A DNA stretch of 64,000 nucleotides from positions 65,783,425 through 65,847,424 of the forward strand of contig OX352765.1 in the NCBI GenBank assembly GCA_947095585.1. Direction: 5' to 3'. The stretch is from Nephrocerus scutellatus (Eukaryota; Arthropoda; Insecta; Diptera; Pipunculidae). A program made the position numbers and the translations under genes. This document shows, one piece after another, positions 40,141 through 50,498 of this stretch; position 1 is the stretch's first letter, and each line of letters starts with the position of its first letter. The notes under the pieces were generated by a model that saw only the letters and a list, made by a program, of their open reading frames with translations, did no database searches and had not been told where the DNA came from.

Positions 40141-40147
40141 CCACAAT

Positions 40148-41138
40148 TTGAATGAAGAGGAAGCCATTTGCGAAGAAAAGTTTAATGCCACAACACAATT
40201 AGAGGAAGACGGGCGCTTCGTGGTACAATTACCGTTCAAACAAACCCCAAAACGATTGGGTGAAACTCTTGCGTTTGCCATAAGGAGATTACAAGGGGTG
40301 GAAAAACGATTTAGTCGAGATCCAAAGTATAAAAGGTTGTATTGCGAATTTATGAGGGAATATCAGGCAATTGCAATAGAAATCCCTGATAATCAAAAGT
40401 AGCAACGTCCATGTTTTTATCTACCACATCACGGCGTCCTACGTATGGAGAGTTCTACAACCAAATTACGCGTCGGTTTTGATGGTTCGGCGAAGTCTAG
40501 TAGTGGCGCATCTTTAAAAGACTGTTTAGCTGCAGGTCCAGTGGTACAACCAAGTTTGTTTGCAATTATACTGAGATTTCGAGAGTATCCAGTTGCCTTT
40601 CAAGCCGACGCTGAAAATATGTATCGCATGGTCAAATTAGCCACAAGAGATACTGAATACCAACGCATTGTATGGAGAAGTGATACAAGCATATTAAGCA
40701 TTTCCGGCTATTAACCGTCACGTACGGGCTAACATTGGCATCCTACTTAGCAACTCGCACCTTGTCATCCACATGCTTCCAGCCTAATCAGAAATTGTTT
40801 TTACGTCGATGCTCTAATGAGCGGTGCTCAAACTATTGAAGAGGCAAATCAAACTATTTCAATTTTGTCCATTGACACTACAAGGTTGGAATGAAAATCT
40901 GTTGGACACTTCGGTAAAAGTATTTGATGAACATGATGCCGCAGATTATGCAGTTAAGGTTCTTGGGTTAATCTGGAATCCAGAAAAGGATCAATTCACA
41001 TTTAATTTTACACAAGAAGAATTACAAATATGTTATACCAAAAGAGGGGTATTATCGACGGCTGGTAAACTTTTTGATCCGATGGGTTGGTTGTCACCTG
41101 CAACAGTGATGGTGAAAATCTTTATGCAACAACTCTGA
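40148..41138 (+). pseudogene. pol: pol: reverse transcriptase of BEL element
   Basis: EEDGRFVVQLPFKQTPKRLGETLAFAIRRL (40148-40402), YLPHHGVLR and TTKLRVGFDGSAKSSSGASLKDCLAAGP (40420-40560), FQADAENMYRMVKL and QRIVWRSD follow the BEL RT. The catalytic box reads YVDA rather than YVDD at 40800-40811, so the second Asp is lost. 40824-41138 is the thumb (LGLIWNPEKDQFTF, RGVLSTAGKLFDPMGWLSPATV). At least four frame breaks. Confidence 0.85.
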
Positions 41139-42140
41139 TGCAAAAAGTTAGATTGGGATGATAAGTTACCAGAGGAGTTAAACCGGCAATGGTTATCAAT
41201 TCTAAGTGGACTTGCCCACGTCAGATGCATTAGCTTACCTCGTCCCATTGGAACAATTGCTTCGTCGAAGGTAAACAAAGGTGGCACCAATGAAACAGCT
41301 TTCGTTGCCACGTCTCGAGATATGCGGAGCAGTTTTGCTAGCGAAATTAACCAGCGTAATCATTAAATCTGAAATAAAATCATACAGTAGACGAGATTGG
41401 TGGAGGCATGTCCCATCTGCTTTAAGCCCAGCAGATTGTGCGTCGCGTGGTATGTCTCCGAGTGACCTGGCATCTCATGACGCCTGGTTGCGTGGGCCAG
41501 CCTTTTTACACGAAGGGCAGCATATGTGGCCAATCCAGAGCCCAACTTATGATACTTCAGACGAAGAAACGAATACCATGTTCACGTTCAGTGCAATAAG
41601 TGAAAACAAGTGGCTCGACGAAATTTTATGCAGATATTCATCCTATCGAAAAGCTCAGAGGATATTTTGCTACATTAGCTGCATTTTATTTGCCGAGCGA
41701 GTTCGGAATTCGAATGTCAAAACCAGCCAAAAGCAACCAAACAGCAGGTTTTCACAATTCCAAAGAAGGAATTCGACAGTGCAATTGTTGTTGTTCCTCG
41801 GCAAATAAAATACGGCTATTATACGATTTATTGATGCTTGCAGAGAACTCAAAACGTTTAGTTGCACTGGTAAATCACTTTCGCGTGAGGAACTAGCACA
41901 AGTCGAAGTAATGCTATGTAAACATGAGCAACAAAAATTTTATTCGAAGGAGCTAGCAGCATTGAAAACAAAATCCACAGTTGACAATGACAGTCAATTA
42001 AAATGTTTAACTCCATTTGTGGATAAGGATAGCGTTTTCCGAGTGGGCGGAAGACTACAGCACAGTTTAGCACCATATTCGACAAAGCACCCTATAATAC
42101 TGCATTGTAAATCACGAGTGAGTTGGATGCTTCTCTAAGA
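41139..42140 (+). pseudogene. pol: pol: RNase H and linker of BEL element
   Basis: DKLPEELNRQWLSILSGLAHV (41157-41225), PMKQLSLPRLEICGAVLLAKL (41284-41350) and WWRHVPSALSPADCASRGMSPSDLASHDAWLRGPAFL (41397-41510) are BEL motifs. The MITE at 41678-41816 splits the linker precisely; text resumes at 41819 and runs to FRVGGRLQHSLAPYSTKHPIIL (42037-42110), the start of the integrase finger. Confidence 0.8.
41678..41816 (-). mobile_element. MITE M1, copy 6, in BEL pol
   Basis: 139 bp, flanked by TA (41676-41677, 41817-41818). TIRs GCTGCATTTTATTTGCCGAG and CTCGGCAAATAAAATACGGC. Pol reading is continuous across the insertion if it and one TA are ignored, so the edges are exact. Confidence 0.9.
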
Positions 42141-43640
42141 CGAGCACTTTATAGCAAACATGCTGGACCTTCTTTAATCATGAGTATTTTAAAACAGAGG
42201 TACAATTAATGGGGAGTTTACCAAAATCACGTTTGGACTTGGTTCGGCTTTTCCTAATAACAGGCATTGACTACGCAGGCCCATTCAACATCCACTTAAC
42301 TAAAGGAAGAGGTCAAAACGTGTACAAGGCATATATTTGTATCTTTGTATGCATGTGTATTAAGGCTCTTCATCTAGAGGTGGTGAGTGATCTCACTAGC
42401 GAACCCTTCCTGGGGGCATTAAAACGTATTGCATCGAGGCGTGACGGTTGCCACAATTTGTATAGCGACAACGGCACTAATTTTGTGGGTGCCAAGGCGA
42501 AATTAAGCACAATTTTCAATACGTTGACAGAACAATCTAACAATATCATTACCTTTTCGTCGAGAAATAAAATTGAATGGCATTTTAATCCGCCAAATAG
42601 TCCTAATTTTGGTGGCCTCTGGGAAAGCGGCGTCAAATCCTTTAAATTTCGTTTTAAGCGAGTGATGGGAAAAAATATACCTACTTTAGAAGAAATAACC
42701 ACTCTTGTAGCAGAAATCGAGGCAATTTTGAACAAACGTCCATTGTGCCGAGCAGCAGATGATGAACTCTATTTCCTAACACCATCACATTTTCTGCATG
42801 GATACTCACCTATAACCATACCTTCATTAGACATCTCTCATTTAAACCCTTCAACTTTAACTAGGGAGCCATAAACGACATGGTGCACCATTTTTGGAAA
42901 AGGTCGTACAACGAATACCTCAGCAGTCTACAGCACCGAAGCAAATGGCATACAAAAAAAAGGCAAATTCAAGTTGGTGACCTAGTAAAGGGTGTTTTTT
43001 TGGGAGGTTTGTTTTTCCGATAGATGTCGTTTTATTTTATGACAGTTGTTTTGACAGCTCAAAGTGGCATTTCTACTCAGTATTGTTTGGCAAATCATTA
43101 TGAAAAAAAAAAAAAAAAAAAAAACACCCGTTAGATATAACGTGTTTTTTTAAGAGGTTGCCGATTTTTTTTTTGAATAAAACACATATAAAATTATGAA
43201 ATGACCAAAATTTTTTTTTATTTGGTAGATAATTTTTTGGCATTTAACATTTAAACACAATTTCTGGCATATGGCTACCACGACTATTTTTCACAAATGT
43301 CATTTTTTTTTTTTTTTTTTTTTTTTTTCATAATGATTTGCCAAACAATACTGAGTAGAAATGCCACTTTGAGCTGTCAAAACAACTGTCATAAAATAAA
43401 ACGACATCTATCGGAAAAACAAACCTCCTAAAAAAACACCCGTTACTTGTTCAGGATAAGGGTCTGCCAATAAGCCACTGGTTACTTGGCAAAGTAATAG
43501 AAATTCATCCGGGCGTTGACAATAGGGTACGAGTTGTCTCCCATAAACCGCGAATGGTAAAATGCAAAGATCAATACATCGGTTGTGTCTTCTTCCTATT
43601 GCAAGCGAAAGGTATGTAGGTTTTGTAACGGAGTTTTCCA
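42141..43640 (+). pseudogene. pol: pol: integrase of BEL element
   Basis: 42209-42874 has TGIDYAGPF (first Asp), LYSDNGTNFVGA (second Asp) and GGLWESGVKSFKFRFKRVMG (Glu), a complete D,D,E by eye. The C-x2-C half of the zinc finger is deleted at about 42170. The C-terminal part is split by MITE M3 (42988-43443); 43446-43614 holds LPISHWLLGKVIEIHPGVDNRVRVV, the usual BEL end. It would join LTR ends to DNA. Confidence 0.85.
42988..43443. mobile_element. MITE M3, copy 2, rearranged, in BEL integrase
   Basis: Flanked by TA (42986-42987, 43444-43445). It starts AAGGGTGTTTTTTTGGGAGG and ends CCTCCTAAAAAAACACCCGT, like 29087-29650. The left arm is shortened: after an A run an outer end (AACACCCGTTA) and another end fragment (AACGTGTTTTTTTAAGAGG) occur at 43122-43160, so the left arm is a head-to-tail rearrangement. 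Confidence 0.9.
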
Positions 43641-44756
43641 ACCGGGGTGGAACTCCGTGTGACCAGGACTCTAATTAAAATGGGTCGTTACAATAATAAG
43701 ATTTGTTTGTTTAGGGTTTTTCGGAATTTTTCTTTATTTAGTTTAAGTATATTCAATATTAATTCAAGGCGTGTAATGATAATTTTTCCTGTGACAAAGA
43801 TTTTACGAAATTAATGTTTATTTTATATAAAGTTTGATAATTTTCCTGTGAGAAGATTTTAGGAAATTAATGTTTGTTTTATATAAAATTTGATAATTTT
43901 CCTGTGGAAAAGATATTAGGAAATTAATGTTTATTTTATATAAAGGTTGATAGTTTTCCTGTGGAAAAGAGGTTAGGAAGTTAATTATTTATTTTATATA
44001 GAGTTTGATATAATGTTTTGATGGATGATTGCGCAGCGTGTAGCTTTTTTTTGTTTGTCGTCGTCCTTGTGTTTTGTCGTTGTTTTCTTCGGTTTTCCCT
44101 CTATAGTCCAATGCATTTTGCCATATATTGTTGGCAATAGACGTGTTTTGCATACATGTTTCATATTTATTCAAATATACATGTTTTGTCGTATTGCAGT
44201 ATACATGCAATTAACATGTTTTGTTGTATTGCAATAAACATGAAATATACATGTTTTGATTTTATTATACGAATGCTCTACCATATGCATGCAGTGTGTT
44301 TGTTTGATCTCTGCTGACGTCATTTACACATTTGGTTTTTGAAAACGGTTTGTGTTTTGAAAAGTTTCGGTCATCGACCCCATCAGCAGTTGGTCTGAAG
44401 TTAGTGTACATTGGGTTCCGATCGGTGCGTAAGAGTCCACTGCTGCCTGGGTGCGAGTGGGACAGCCATATTTTCAGGCGAATTCAATGCTGCTATCGTT
44501 TTGTGGTTGATTTCTTTTCTTCTGTGATTTCCTGCTCGCCTATGAATTATGTGAGATCAGTTACGTCTGATTGGTCACTGCAGTTTCGCTCGACTCGGTG
44601 GTGGTTAGATCCACTGCCTGTGGTTGATTGTCCTTTGAGTGCTTGCCTGCTTTTATGAGAAAACTAGAATGGTGGATATTGAGTCATTTTTTGTGTTGTG
44701 TTGTGTTAGGTGCTTATTGACTACCATTACCACTCTGAGAGATTTTTTTCCTTTTT

Positions 44757-45636
44757 AAATTCTCTATATTAACTTCACCTGCCCGTGTGTTCGTGGGCTT
44801 GTGGGCTTGTGGGTTTGTGGATTTGTGATGGATTCTTGCGATCAATTTTTAACCCACTTTCTACAGCCCGATTTTATTGAAATTTGGCACACATGTGTAT
44901 TTCCGGAGACAACACTTTCTAATAAATTTTGAGGCCCCTCGGGCTGCGGGGTCGGGGGGCTCCCATACAAAAATTTTAAAAAATTTACCCGATTTTCTTT
45001 ACACACATGTGTATACCCAATAAACAATACTTTTTCGAAAATTTGGTAGTGATCGGGTCCCGGGTTCGGCCGCAAGGCCCTTATACATTTTTTAAATATC
45101 TATACTGGCATCAGATATTCGTCGCCCTTTATGGACTGTGTTCGGTGTTTTTGCATGGTTTTGGTTTTGCATGGTTTTGGTGGTAGAGAGAGAGAGAAAT
45201 CTTAGCTCACGCACAAATGAACCCAGCAAATGAAACGAGACATAAATGTTTTATGCTTAATTCAACTTACATTTTTATTTACTGAATTTTATTTTTATTG
45301 ATGTCGTTTTTTGTTGTCGATATCAACTTACAGATAGAACAACAAGTTTTCGCAATATTCTGTCATTTCGCGTTTTCATAAATTAGTTCAGAGCGGTCAA
45401 AGAGTTCTCAAGATAAATGTTCGTGCTTCTTATTTGCTCAGAGTATGAGCGTGCTCTAAGTGCTCAGAATAAATTGATCTGAGCATTTTCAATTTTAACA
45501 TCTGATGTCAAATGTCTGTTTCGATGATTTTCTCCTACAATAAAAAACAAATTTCCCAGGATCGAGGGGCTCCCATATCAATTTCTGCGATTAGAGAATT
45601 TAGATGAACAATTTTAATTTTTATGGGTTGTTTTTT
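44757..45636 (+). mobile_element. dispersed repeat R-A, full copy 1 (880 bp)
   Basis: The empty site is visible in the other LTR (at about 52627-52636: TTTTTCCTTTTTGCTCAG), so the edges are known to within a T run. It starts AAATTCTCTATATTAACTTCAC, has a GT-rich simple repeat, a conserved core with CGATTTTATTGAAATTT and CACACATGTGTAT, and ends TTTTTATGGGTTGTTTTTT. No TIRs. An insertion between T residues without clear target duplication would fit a Helitron/Helentron-type element, but that is a guess. Confidence 0.75.
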
Positions 45637-45651
45637 GCTCAGTGAGAACAC

Positions 45652-45664
45652 CATTTATATACAT
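45652..45664 (-). promoter_or_regulatory. TATA box in 3' LTR of element D
   Basis: On - GTATATAAATGG, followed by TTCTCACTGAGC; the same block is in the 5' LTR at about 52646. Repeat R-A inserted 16 bases downstream of this TATA in the 3' LTR. Confidence 0.55.
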
Positions 45665-45830
45665 TTGGTTGCTTTATTAATTCATTAACTCATGTATTTA
45701 GCGGATCAAAGTTTAAGGAGTATAAAAATAAAAAAATTAAAGAGAATATGATGATGATGAAATGATGAGGAGGTGGCATATATAATGCGTACTGTGTAGG
45801 GAAATTCTTCCTTCTGCGCGGAATTTCCCT

Positions 45831-47154
45831 TCACATCTCCCCGCTGCTTTGGCGAACGCTGACGATTCCCCTTTTAGTGACGAGGACTTCAAAATGTATA
45901 TTTTCCTCAGTGTGATGAAAATGGTGGCGTCGTTGTCCTTGTCGTAACACTTCGACCTTGGCCCTGTCGATCTTCTCCTGGAGCCTTGGGGCCATGCCGG
46001 CGGGGTAGTCAGGTCGACCACTGCCAGGTCGTTGCCTTTTTGTTTCAGGTTCTGCTGTGTTGTCGTTGCTGTCCGTGCGTCCTCCCAGTGGTCTGTGGTG
46101 CGTGACCACTCGGTTGGGGTGGTCATTGTTAATTGTTACTTCCTCCTTCTGCTGACCTTGATGATCAGTGTGGTCGCCTTTTCGTTTGTCGGAACTGTGG
46201 CTGTCGTTGCTGGCACTACTACTGCTACTACTGCTGCTGCTGCTGCTACTGCTGTTACTACTACTACTGCTACTGCTGCGGTTTCCTCGGCCGTTCCGTC
46301 TGCCATTATGCCGGCGGCTCCTGGGCTCCTCATCTGCTGCTTTGTGGAAGTCTATTTCAGGAAATTTTATTGTTACCTCTGCGTTGGTACTGATTACTGC
46401 GGCCAAGATTTTACGTTTTTCAACGATTCTGGCGACTGTCATCCTCTCTTCTACCGTCGCAAGGACTGGGAGACCCATTGTTAACACTCCTTCGGCTGCC
46501 TTCAATAAATACAACCCACAGTCTATCCGGTTGGTCTGTTGTGGAATGTTGATGGAGTGACTCGGACACGAGCCGTCATAGTCCTGCCACGAACCCTGAC
46601 GGCCTCTGACCCGGTGTTCCTGGATGAAGAAACCCCTTATCAGCCGTGTAGTCTCTTTGCGATCTGTTGTAGCCAAAGAGTCGTATACATAGATCCTAGC
46701 CTTTTCGGGCGTTTCAGGGTGCGCCACTACGGTGAGGTACCAGTGCTTGTTCTCGCACACTGGGATTATTATGAGCTCATTGCTGAGGATTTCACCATCC
46801 TTGTTTCATCGTCGGACTAGTGTGTGACGTTTTCCGGCGACAGCCTCTTCGTCCTTTTGTGGGGCAGGTTGATAGCTCCTCATACGGTCTACTAGGAAGG
46901 AGGTGCATACCTTTGTGCGAGCCCGTTGTTCTTCAGTGATTCTTCCTAAGTCCAACTTCGATAAGCGTATCGTTCAGAAATGAGCCATACCTGAGGCGAT
47001 AGTAATCCGACATACGGACGTCGATGCCCCCTGGTTCGGGCGGGTATTTGCAAACCAATTTTTCTAGGTCGGCGTTACTAACTTTTGGCACTGCGTTCCA
47101 GGAGCCGGCTGTCCGTTTAAGGGTGATGCTTTGTAGAGTTTCGTTGGTTGACAT
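45831..47154 (-). pseudogene. third ORF of element D: Ulp1/SENP-like C48 cysteine protease
   Basis: 46933-47154 begins with ATG and has LEKLVCKYPPEPGGIDVRMS and YGSFLNDTLIEVGL, matching the start of Ulp1/SENP domains (L.D..I). After a frameshift (about 46935) and one TGA (about 46790), 45831-46760 (309 codons) has the catalytic set: HWYLTVV (His, residue 6), YVYDSL (Asp, 27), IPQQTNRIDCGLYLL (Gln 75, Cys 81). Then comes a serine-rich tract (about residues 163-185) and a basic, H- and R-rich tail. C48 proteases remove SUMO-like modifiers. It lies between integrase and the 3' LTR, where env would be. The tail overlaps the LTR by 5 bases. The Ulp1 call rests on the QQxNxxDCG and HW motifs and the spacing, which are strong; the function for the element is unknown. 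Confidence 0.75.
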
Positions 47155-47159
47155 TTTAT

Positions 47160-47510
47160 TTTGCTGTTTTGTGGGTTTTCTTTTCTAGTATTACGATTGT
47201 CGCGAGGAAACTTGTTGCAGGAACACCGACTCGAACAGTACCGTAATGTTTTGTAGTTTGAACTTGTTTCGGCTTTTGCACGTTCGTTTCCTAACACTTT
47301 TGAATGTTCTTTGGCCGGTAGATGTTGAGGGACACCCTGCATGTTGGAGGTGAAACTCTGGGAAAGTGTTGCGTAGCGCTGGCATCGTCGGGATTATGTT
47401 GGTAGGTGTTTATAGTTGTTTGTTTTGTGATTCACTGGCCGTGGTAGTTTGTATTTGTTGTTGGTTCGTGTAGTTCTTGTGATGTGTAATTTTCTCCTGC
47501 GTTTCTGAGT
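47160..47510 (-). other. spacer between pol and the third ORF
   Basis: About 350 bases. On - an acceptor-like AATCGTAATACTAG occurs at about 47186-47199, shortly before the third-ORF ATG, so a spliced subgenomic RNA is possible. No strong ORF is recognised. Confidence 0.4.
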
Positions 47511-47511
47511 G

Positions 47512-48024
47512 CTAGACTGTGGAATCCTCGTGGAAGTTTTTGAGTTCACTAATGTGCGCGGTGATTTCCTTACCTTGCCCCTTTCTTTGTAGCTTGACGA
47601 TTACTGGTGAGATGAAGTCGGTTACTCTGTATGGCCCGTCGTACCTTGGTGCTAATTTGCTGGCGAATCCTTCCAGGGCGTTTGACAGTTGGTGTTGCTT
47701 GATGAGTACTAGTTGTCCTACTTCGGGCTTCCATGTGCGACGTCTTAAGTTATAATGGCGGGCTTGGTCTCCTGCCGCACGTTCCAGGTTTCGTCGGACG
47801 ATTTCAAAGACATCGGTCATCTGCTTTGCGCGTTCGTTGGGTGTCTTGGATACCGTACCTGTTCCTGGGGTGACCTGGCCGTACAACGCGTTTGGAAGGC
47901 GTGGCTCTCTGCCCTCCTTGAGGAAGGCGGGGCTGTATCCTGTGGAATCTTGTAGGCTGGAGCTTATCGCAAGCATGACTTCTGGTAGTTTTTCATCCCA
48001 AGTATGTTCCAGAAAGCTGGGCAA
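47512..48024 (-). pseudogene. pol: pol: integrase C-terminal domain of element D
   Basis: 170 codons: HTWDEKLPEVMLAISSSLQDSTGYSPAFL (core end), QVGQLVLIKQ-like GQLVLIKQHQLSNALEGFASKLAPRYDGPYRVTDF (GPY/F signature) and EITAHISELKNFHED. It overlaps the preceding frame by 32 bases. Confidence 0.85.
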
Positions 48025-48550
48025 TGATGGTTTTAATGGTGCGATTCGCTCTCTCGGTTGGGTTTTCCTGCGGCGTATATGGGGCAGTGTATTGGTGCCG
48101 AGTGCCCATGGTCTGCAGGAATCGGCGAAATACCTTGCTGGTGAATTGGGCGCCGTTGTCCGTAATCAACACCTTCGTTACACCGTAACGTGCAAGGATG
48201 CGTTCTCGGAACGCTTTACTTACTTCATCTGTTGTTGCGCGCCGCATCAGGATCAATTCGACCCATTTCGAAAATCGGTCGAAGAAGACCAGGAGCATGG
48301 TATTCCCATGTTTCGATCTTGGCAAAGCCCACGGTTCTTCTGCGATCTGGGTTATCATCTTCCCGGCTGCTTGTTGCTGGTTGGGTTTGTATTTTTGGCA
48401 GCTTTCGCAACTCTTTACATAGTTTCGGATGTCTCGAAACATACCTGGCCAGTAGTAGTGTCCGAATATGCGCGCCGTGGTCTTGCGAATGCCCATGTGT
48501 CCTGCTGCAGCATCGTCATGATTTTCCTGTATAACCTGTCCTCGAAGCAT
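47993..48550 (-). pseudogene. pol: pol: integrase finger and core of element D
   Basis: HMGIRKTTARIFGHYYWPGMFRDIRNYVKSCESCQKYK is the HHCC finger. VLITDNGAQFTS gives the second catalytic Asp and NPTERANRTIK the Glu. Compared with element E (55410-55901), about 9 codons around the first catalytic Asp (DFVGP) are missing at about 48320, so the enzyme would be dead although the frame is open. Confidence 0.85.
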
Positions 48551-48598
48551 CTTGGGAACACAGAGTTTCCACGGGGCCGCATCCTCGTCCCCGGTACG

Positions 48599-49393
48599 CT
48601 ATTCTATGTGTCGGTATAATTGGTCGCCTTTCATGACGTAGTCTGGAAACTTTGCGGGATACTCCTTGACCTGTGTGATCCGTTTCTCTAGCCAGTGGCA
48701 TCGTGGCTTTGGGGCTGGTTCATCTGCAGTTATCATAAGCGTCTCGTAAGGTTGTCGTGACAGTGTGTCCGCGACAACGTTCAACTTACCCCGCCTGTAT
48801 TTGATGTCGAACGTGAACTGTTGAAGTTCGAGGGCCCATCGGGCGATTCGTCTGGATGGGCTGGTGATGGAATTCAACCACTTCAGAGAGAGGTGGTCCG
48901 TTATAACGGTGAACTGGTATCCCTCGATGTACTGCCGCATCTTTCTAATTCCTTAGACGATCGCCAGGCACTCCTTCTCGGTTGGGGAGTAGTTCCTTTC
49001 CACCGGGTTAAGATGTCGGCTGGCGTAGGCGATGACACGTTCACTGCCATCGAGTTCCTGTGTGAGGACTGCCCCTAAGCCGTAGTCACTTGCATCGGTC
49101 TGGAGTGTGAACTTCTGCGTGAAATCCGGACATGCAAGAATCCGCGCTTCCGTTAAGTTTTGCTTTAGTTGTTCGAAAGCCGTTTGCTGCTCTTCTCCCC
49201 ATTTCCAGTGTTTGCCCTTTTTTAACAATGCAGCCAAGGGTTGCACTGTCTTGGAAAAATTGGGCACGAATCGTCGATACCAGGAGGCGATACCCAAATA
49301 ACTTCGCACTTCACGGACGTTTCGCGGTGGTTTCAGCTCCTTAATTGCGGCTACCTTGTCGGTATCAGTGTGTATACCCTGACTACTCTCCAC
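48599..49393 (-). pseudogene. pol: pol: RT thumb and RNase H of element D
   Basis: 48953-49393 has VREVRSYLGIASWYRRFVPNFS, LKKGKHWKWGEEQQTAFEQLK and LQTDASDYGLGAVLTQ plus ERNYSPTEKECLAIV (RNase H Asp and Glu). 48599-48940 continues with QYIEGYQFTVITDHLSLKWL (Asp) and YRRGKLNVVADTLSR. One TAG near 48950 separates the two frames. Confidence 0.85.
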
Positions 49394-50498
49394 ATGGCCT
49401 AGATATCTGATCTCTGTTTTGCAGAAGTCACATTTTTCCGGATTTATTTTTAGATGGGCTTATTGGAGCCTTCTGAATACTGTGCGTAGGTTTTCTAGAT
49501 GTTCGTCAAACGTCCTTCCAGTGACAATTATATCATCCAGATACGCGAACGCATAGGGTTTTATTTCTGGCCCGATGACTCTGTCGAGTGACCTCTGGAA
49601 CGTGGCTGGTGCAGAGTGTAAACCGAATGGCATCACCCGCCAATGGAATAGGCCGCGGCCAGCACCGTAAAGGCAGTGTATCGTCTACTTTTATTTTCCA
49701 TGGGTATCTGCCAATACCCGTTCCGCAAGTTCAGACTGCTGATGAATTTTGCGCCTCCGAGTCTTCCTAGTATATGCTAGTTCTGGGAAGAGGGTAGGCG
49801 TCCGGTATTGATCGTGGGTTGAGTTCTCGGTAATCGATGCATAGTCTCCATTTGCCAGTCTTTTTTCGAACCAGAAGTATCGGTGCGCTGTGTGGGCTGT
49901 GAGAGGGTTCTATGCACCCCTTGGTCAGCAGTTCATCTATCTCTGTGTTGATGATTTCTTGCATTGCTGGATTCCGAGGATAGTACCGCTGCTTGATTGG
50001 CCTATCGTCGCGCATGACGATCCTGTGTTCCGCTATATTAGATACAGTAGGTAGCTTGTAGAATTTTTCGAACTCCTGCTGGAGGAAAGCCGAAAGTTTT
50101 ACTTGATCCGTTCGTGGTGTAGTTGTAGTTGTGGTGCTTTGTAGAACGCTGTCTCCTGCTCCTGTCTTTTCTTCGAGTCTTACCGTCTGGCCGCCGGAAG
50201 TTAACCGAGCGCCTATTCGCGATAGGAAATCCAGCCCCAGTATGATGTGATCCATGGCATCTGGAAGGACCAGAAACAAGAACTCCGTGTGTCTGTTCCC
50301 AATCCGAATATCCAATCGTAATGCCTCTTGGATGAGCTTAGGTGTCCCTTCGGCCATCCGTTCCCCTGCTCGTTTCCCGTCCGATCGTTTCGTTTGCGGC
50401 AAAACTCCATGGTTCGTATTTGTCACTTTACACAGTCCCAGCAGAAGAGTACTTGTGGGTTGCGGCAGTCCCATCTTATGTGGCCATGTTGACCACAT
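49394..50498 (-). pseudogene. pol: pol: protease remnant and RT of element D
   Basis: 49767-50498 overlaps the end of gag by 76 bases. It contains the protease second half ([23 protein letters not shown]) but no D[ST]G active site; the region between the knuckle and GTPKLIQ looks shortened. RT then begins: [44 protein letters not shown]. In broken frames follow LRNGYWQIPM, APATFQRSLDRVIGPEI and the catalytic YLDDIIV (about 49533-49553). Confidence 0.8.

Larger units (their letters stand above)
43624..45835 (-). repeat. 3' LTR of element D (2,212 bp, carries a repeat insertion)
   Basis: Contains 3-4 tandem copies of a 57-bp unit (about 43798-44010; TTTATTTTATATAAAGTTTGA and TTTTCCTGTG), only one of which is in the 5' LTR, and lacks the 73-bp array of the 5' LTR. 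The R-A repeat sits at 44757-45636. The rest (44260-44756, 45637-45835) matches the 5' LTR closely. Confidence 0.85.

Noticed and set aside
46032..46560. Ala/Val-, Leu- and Cys-rich ORFs on +
   Set aside because: Shadows of the serine-rich (AGC/AGT) tract of the Ulp1-like ORF.
47837..48619. 260-codon ORF on +
   Set aside because: Antisense shadow of the integrase of element D; residues do not resemble any domain and the - strand has the clear HHCC and D,D,E text.
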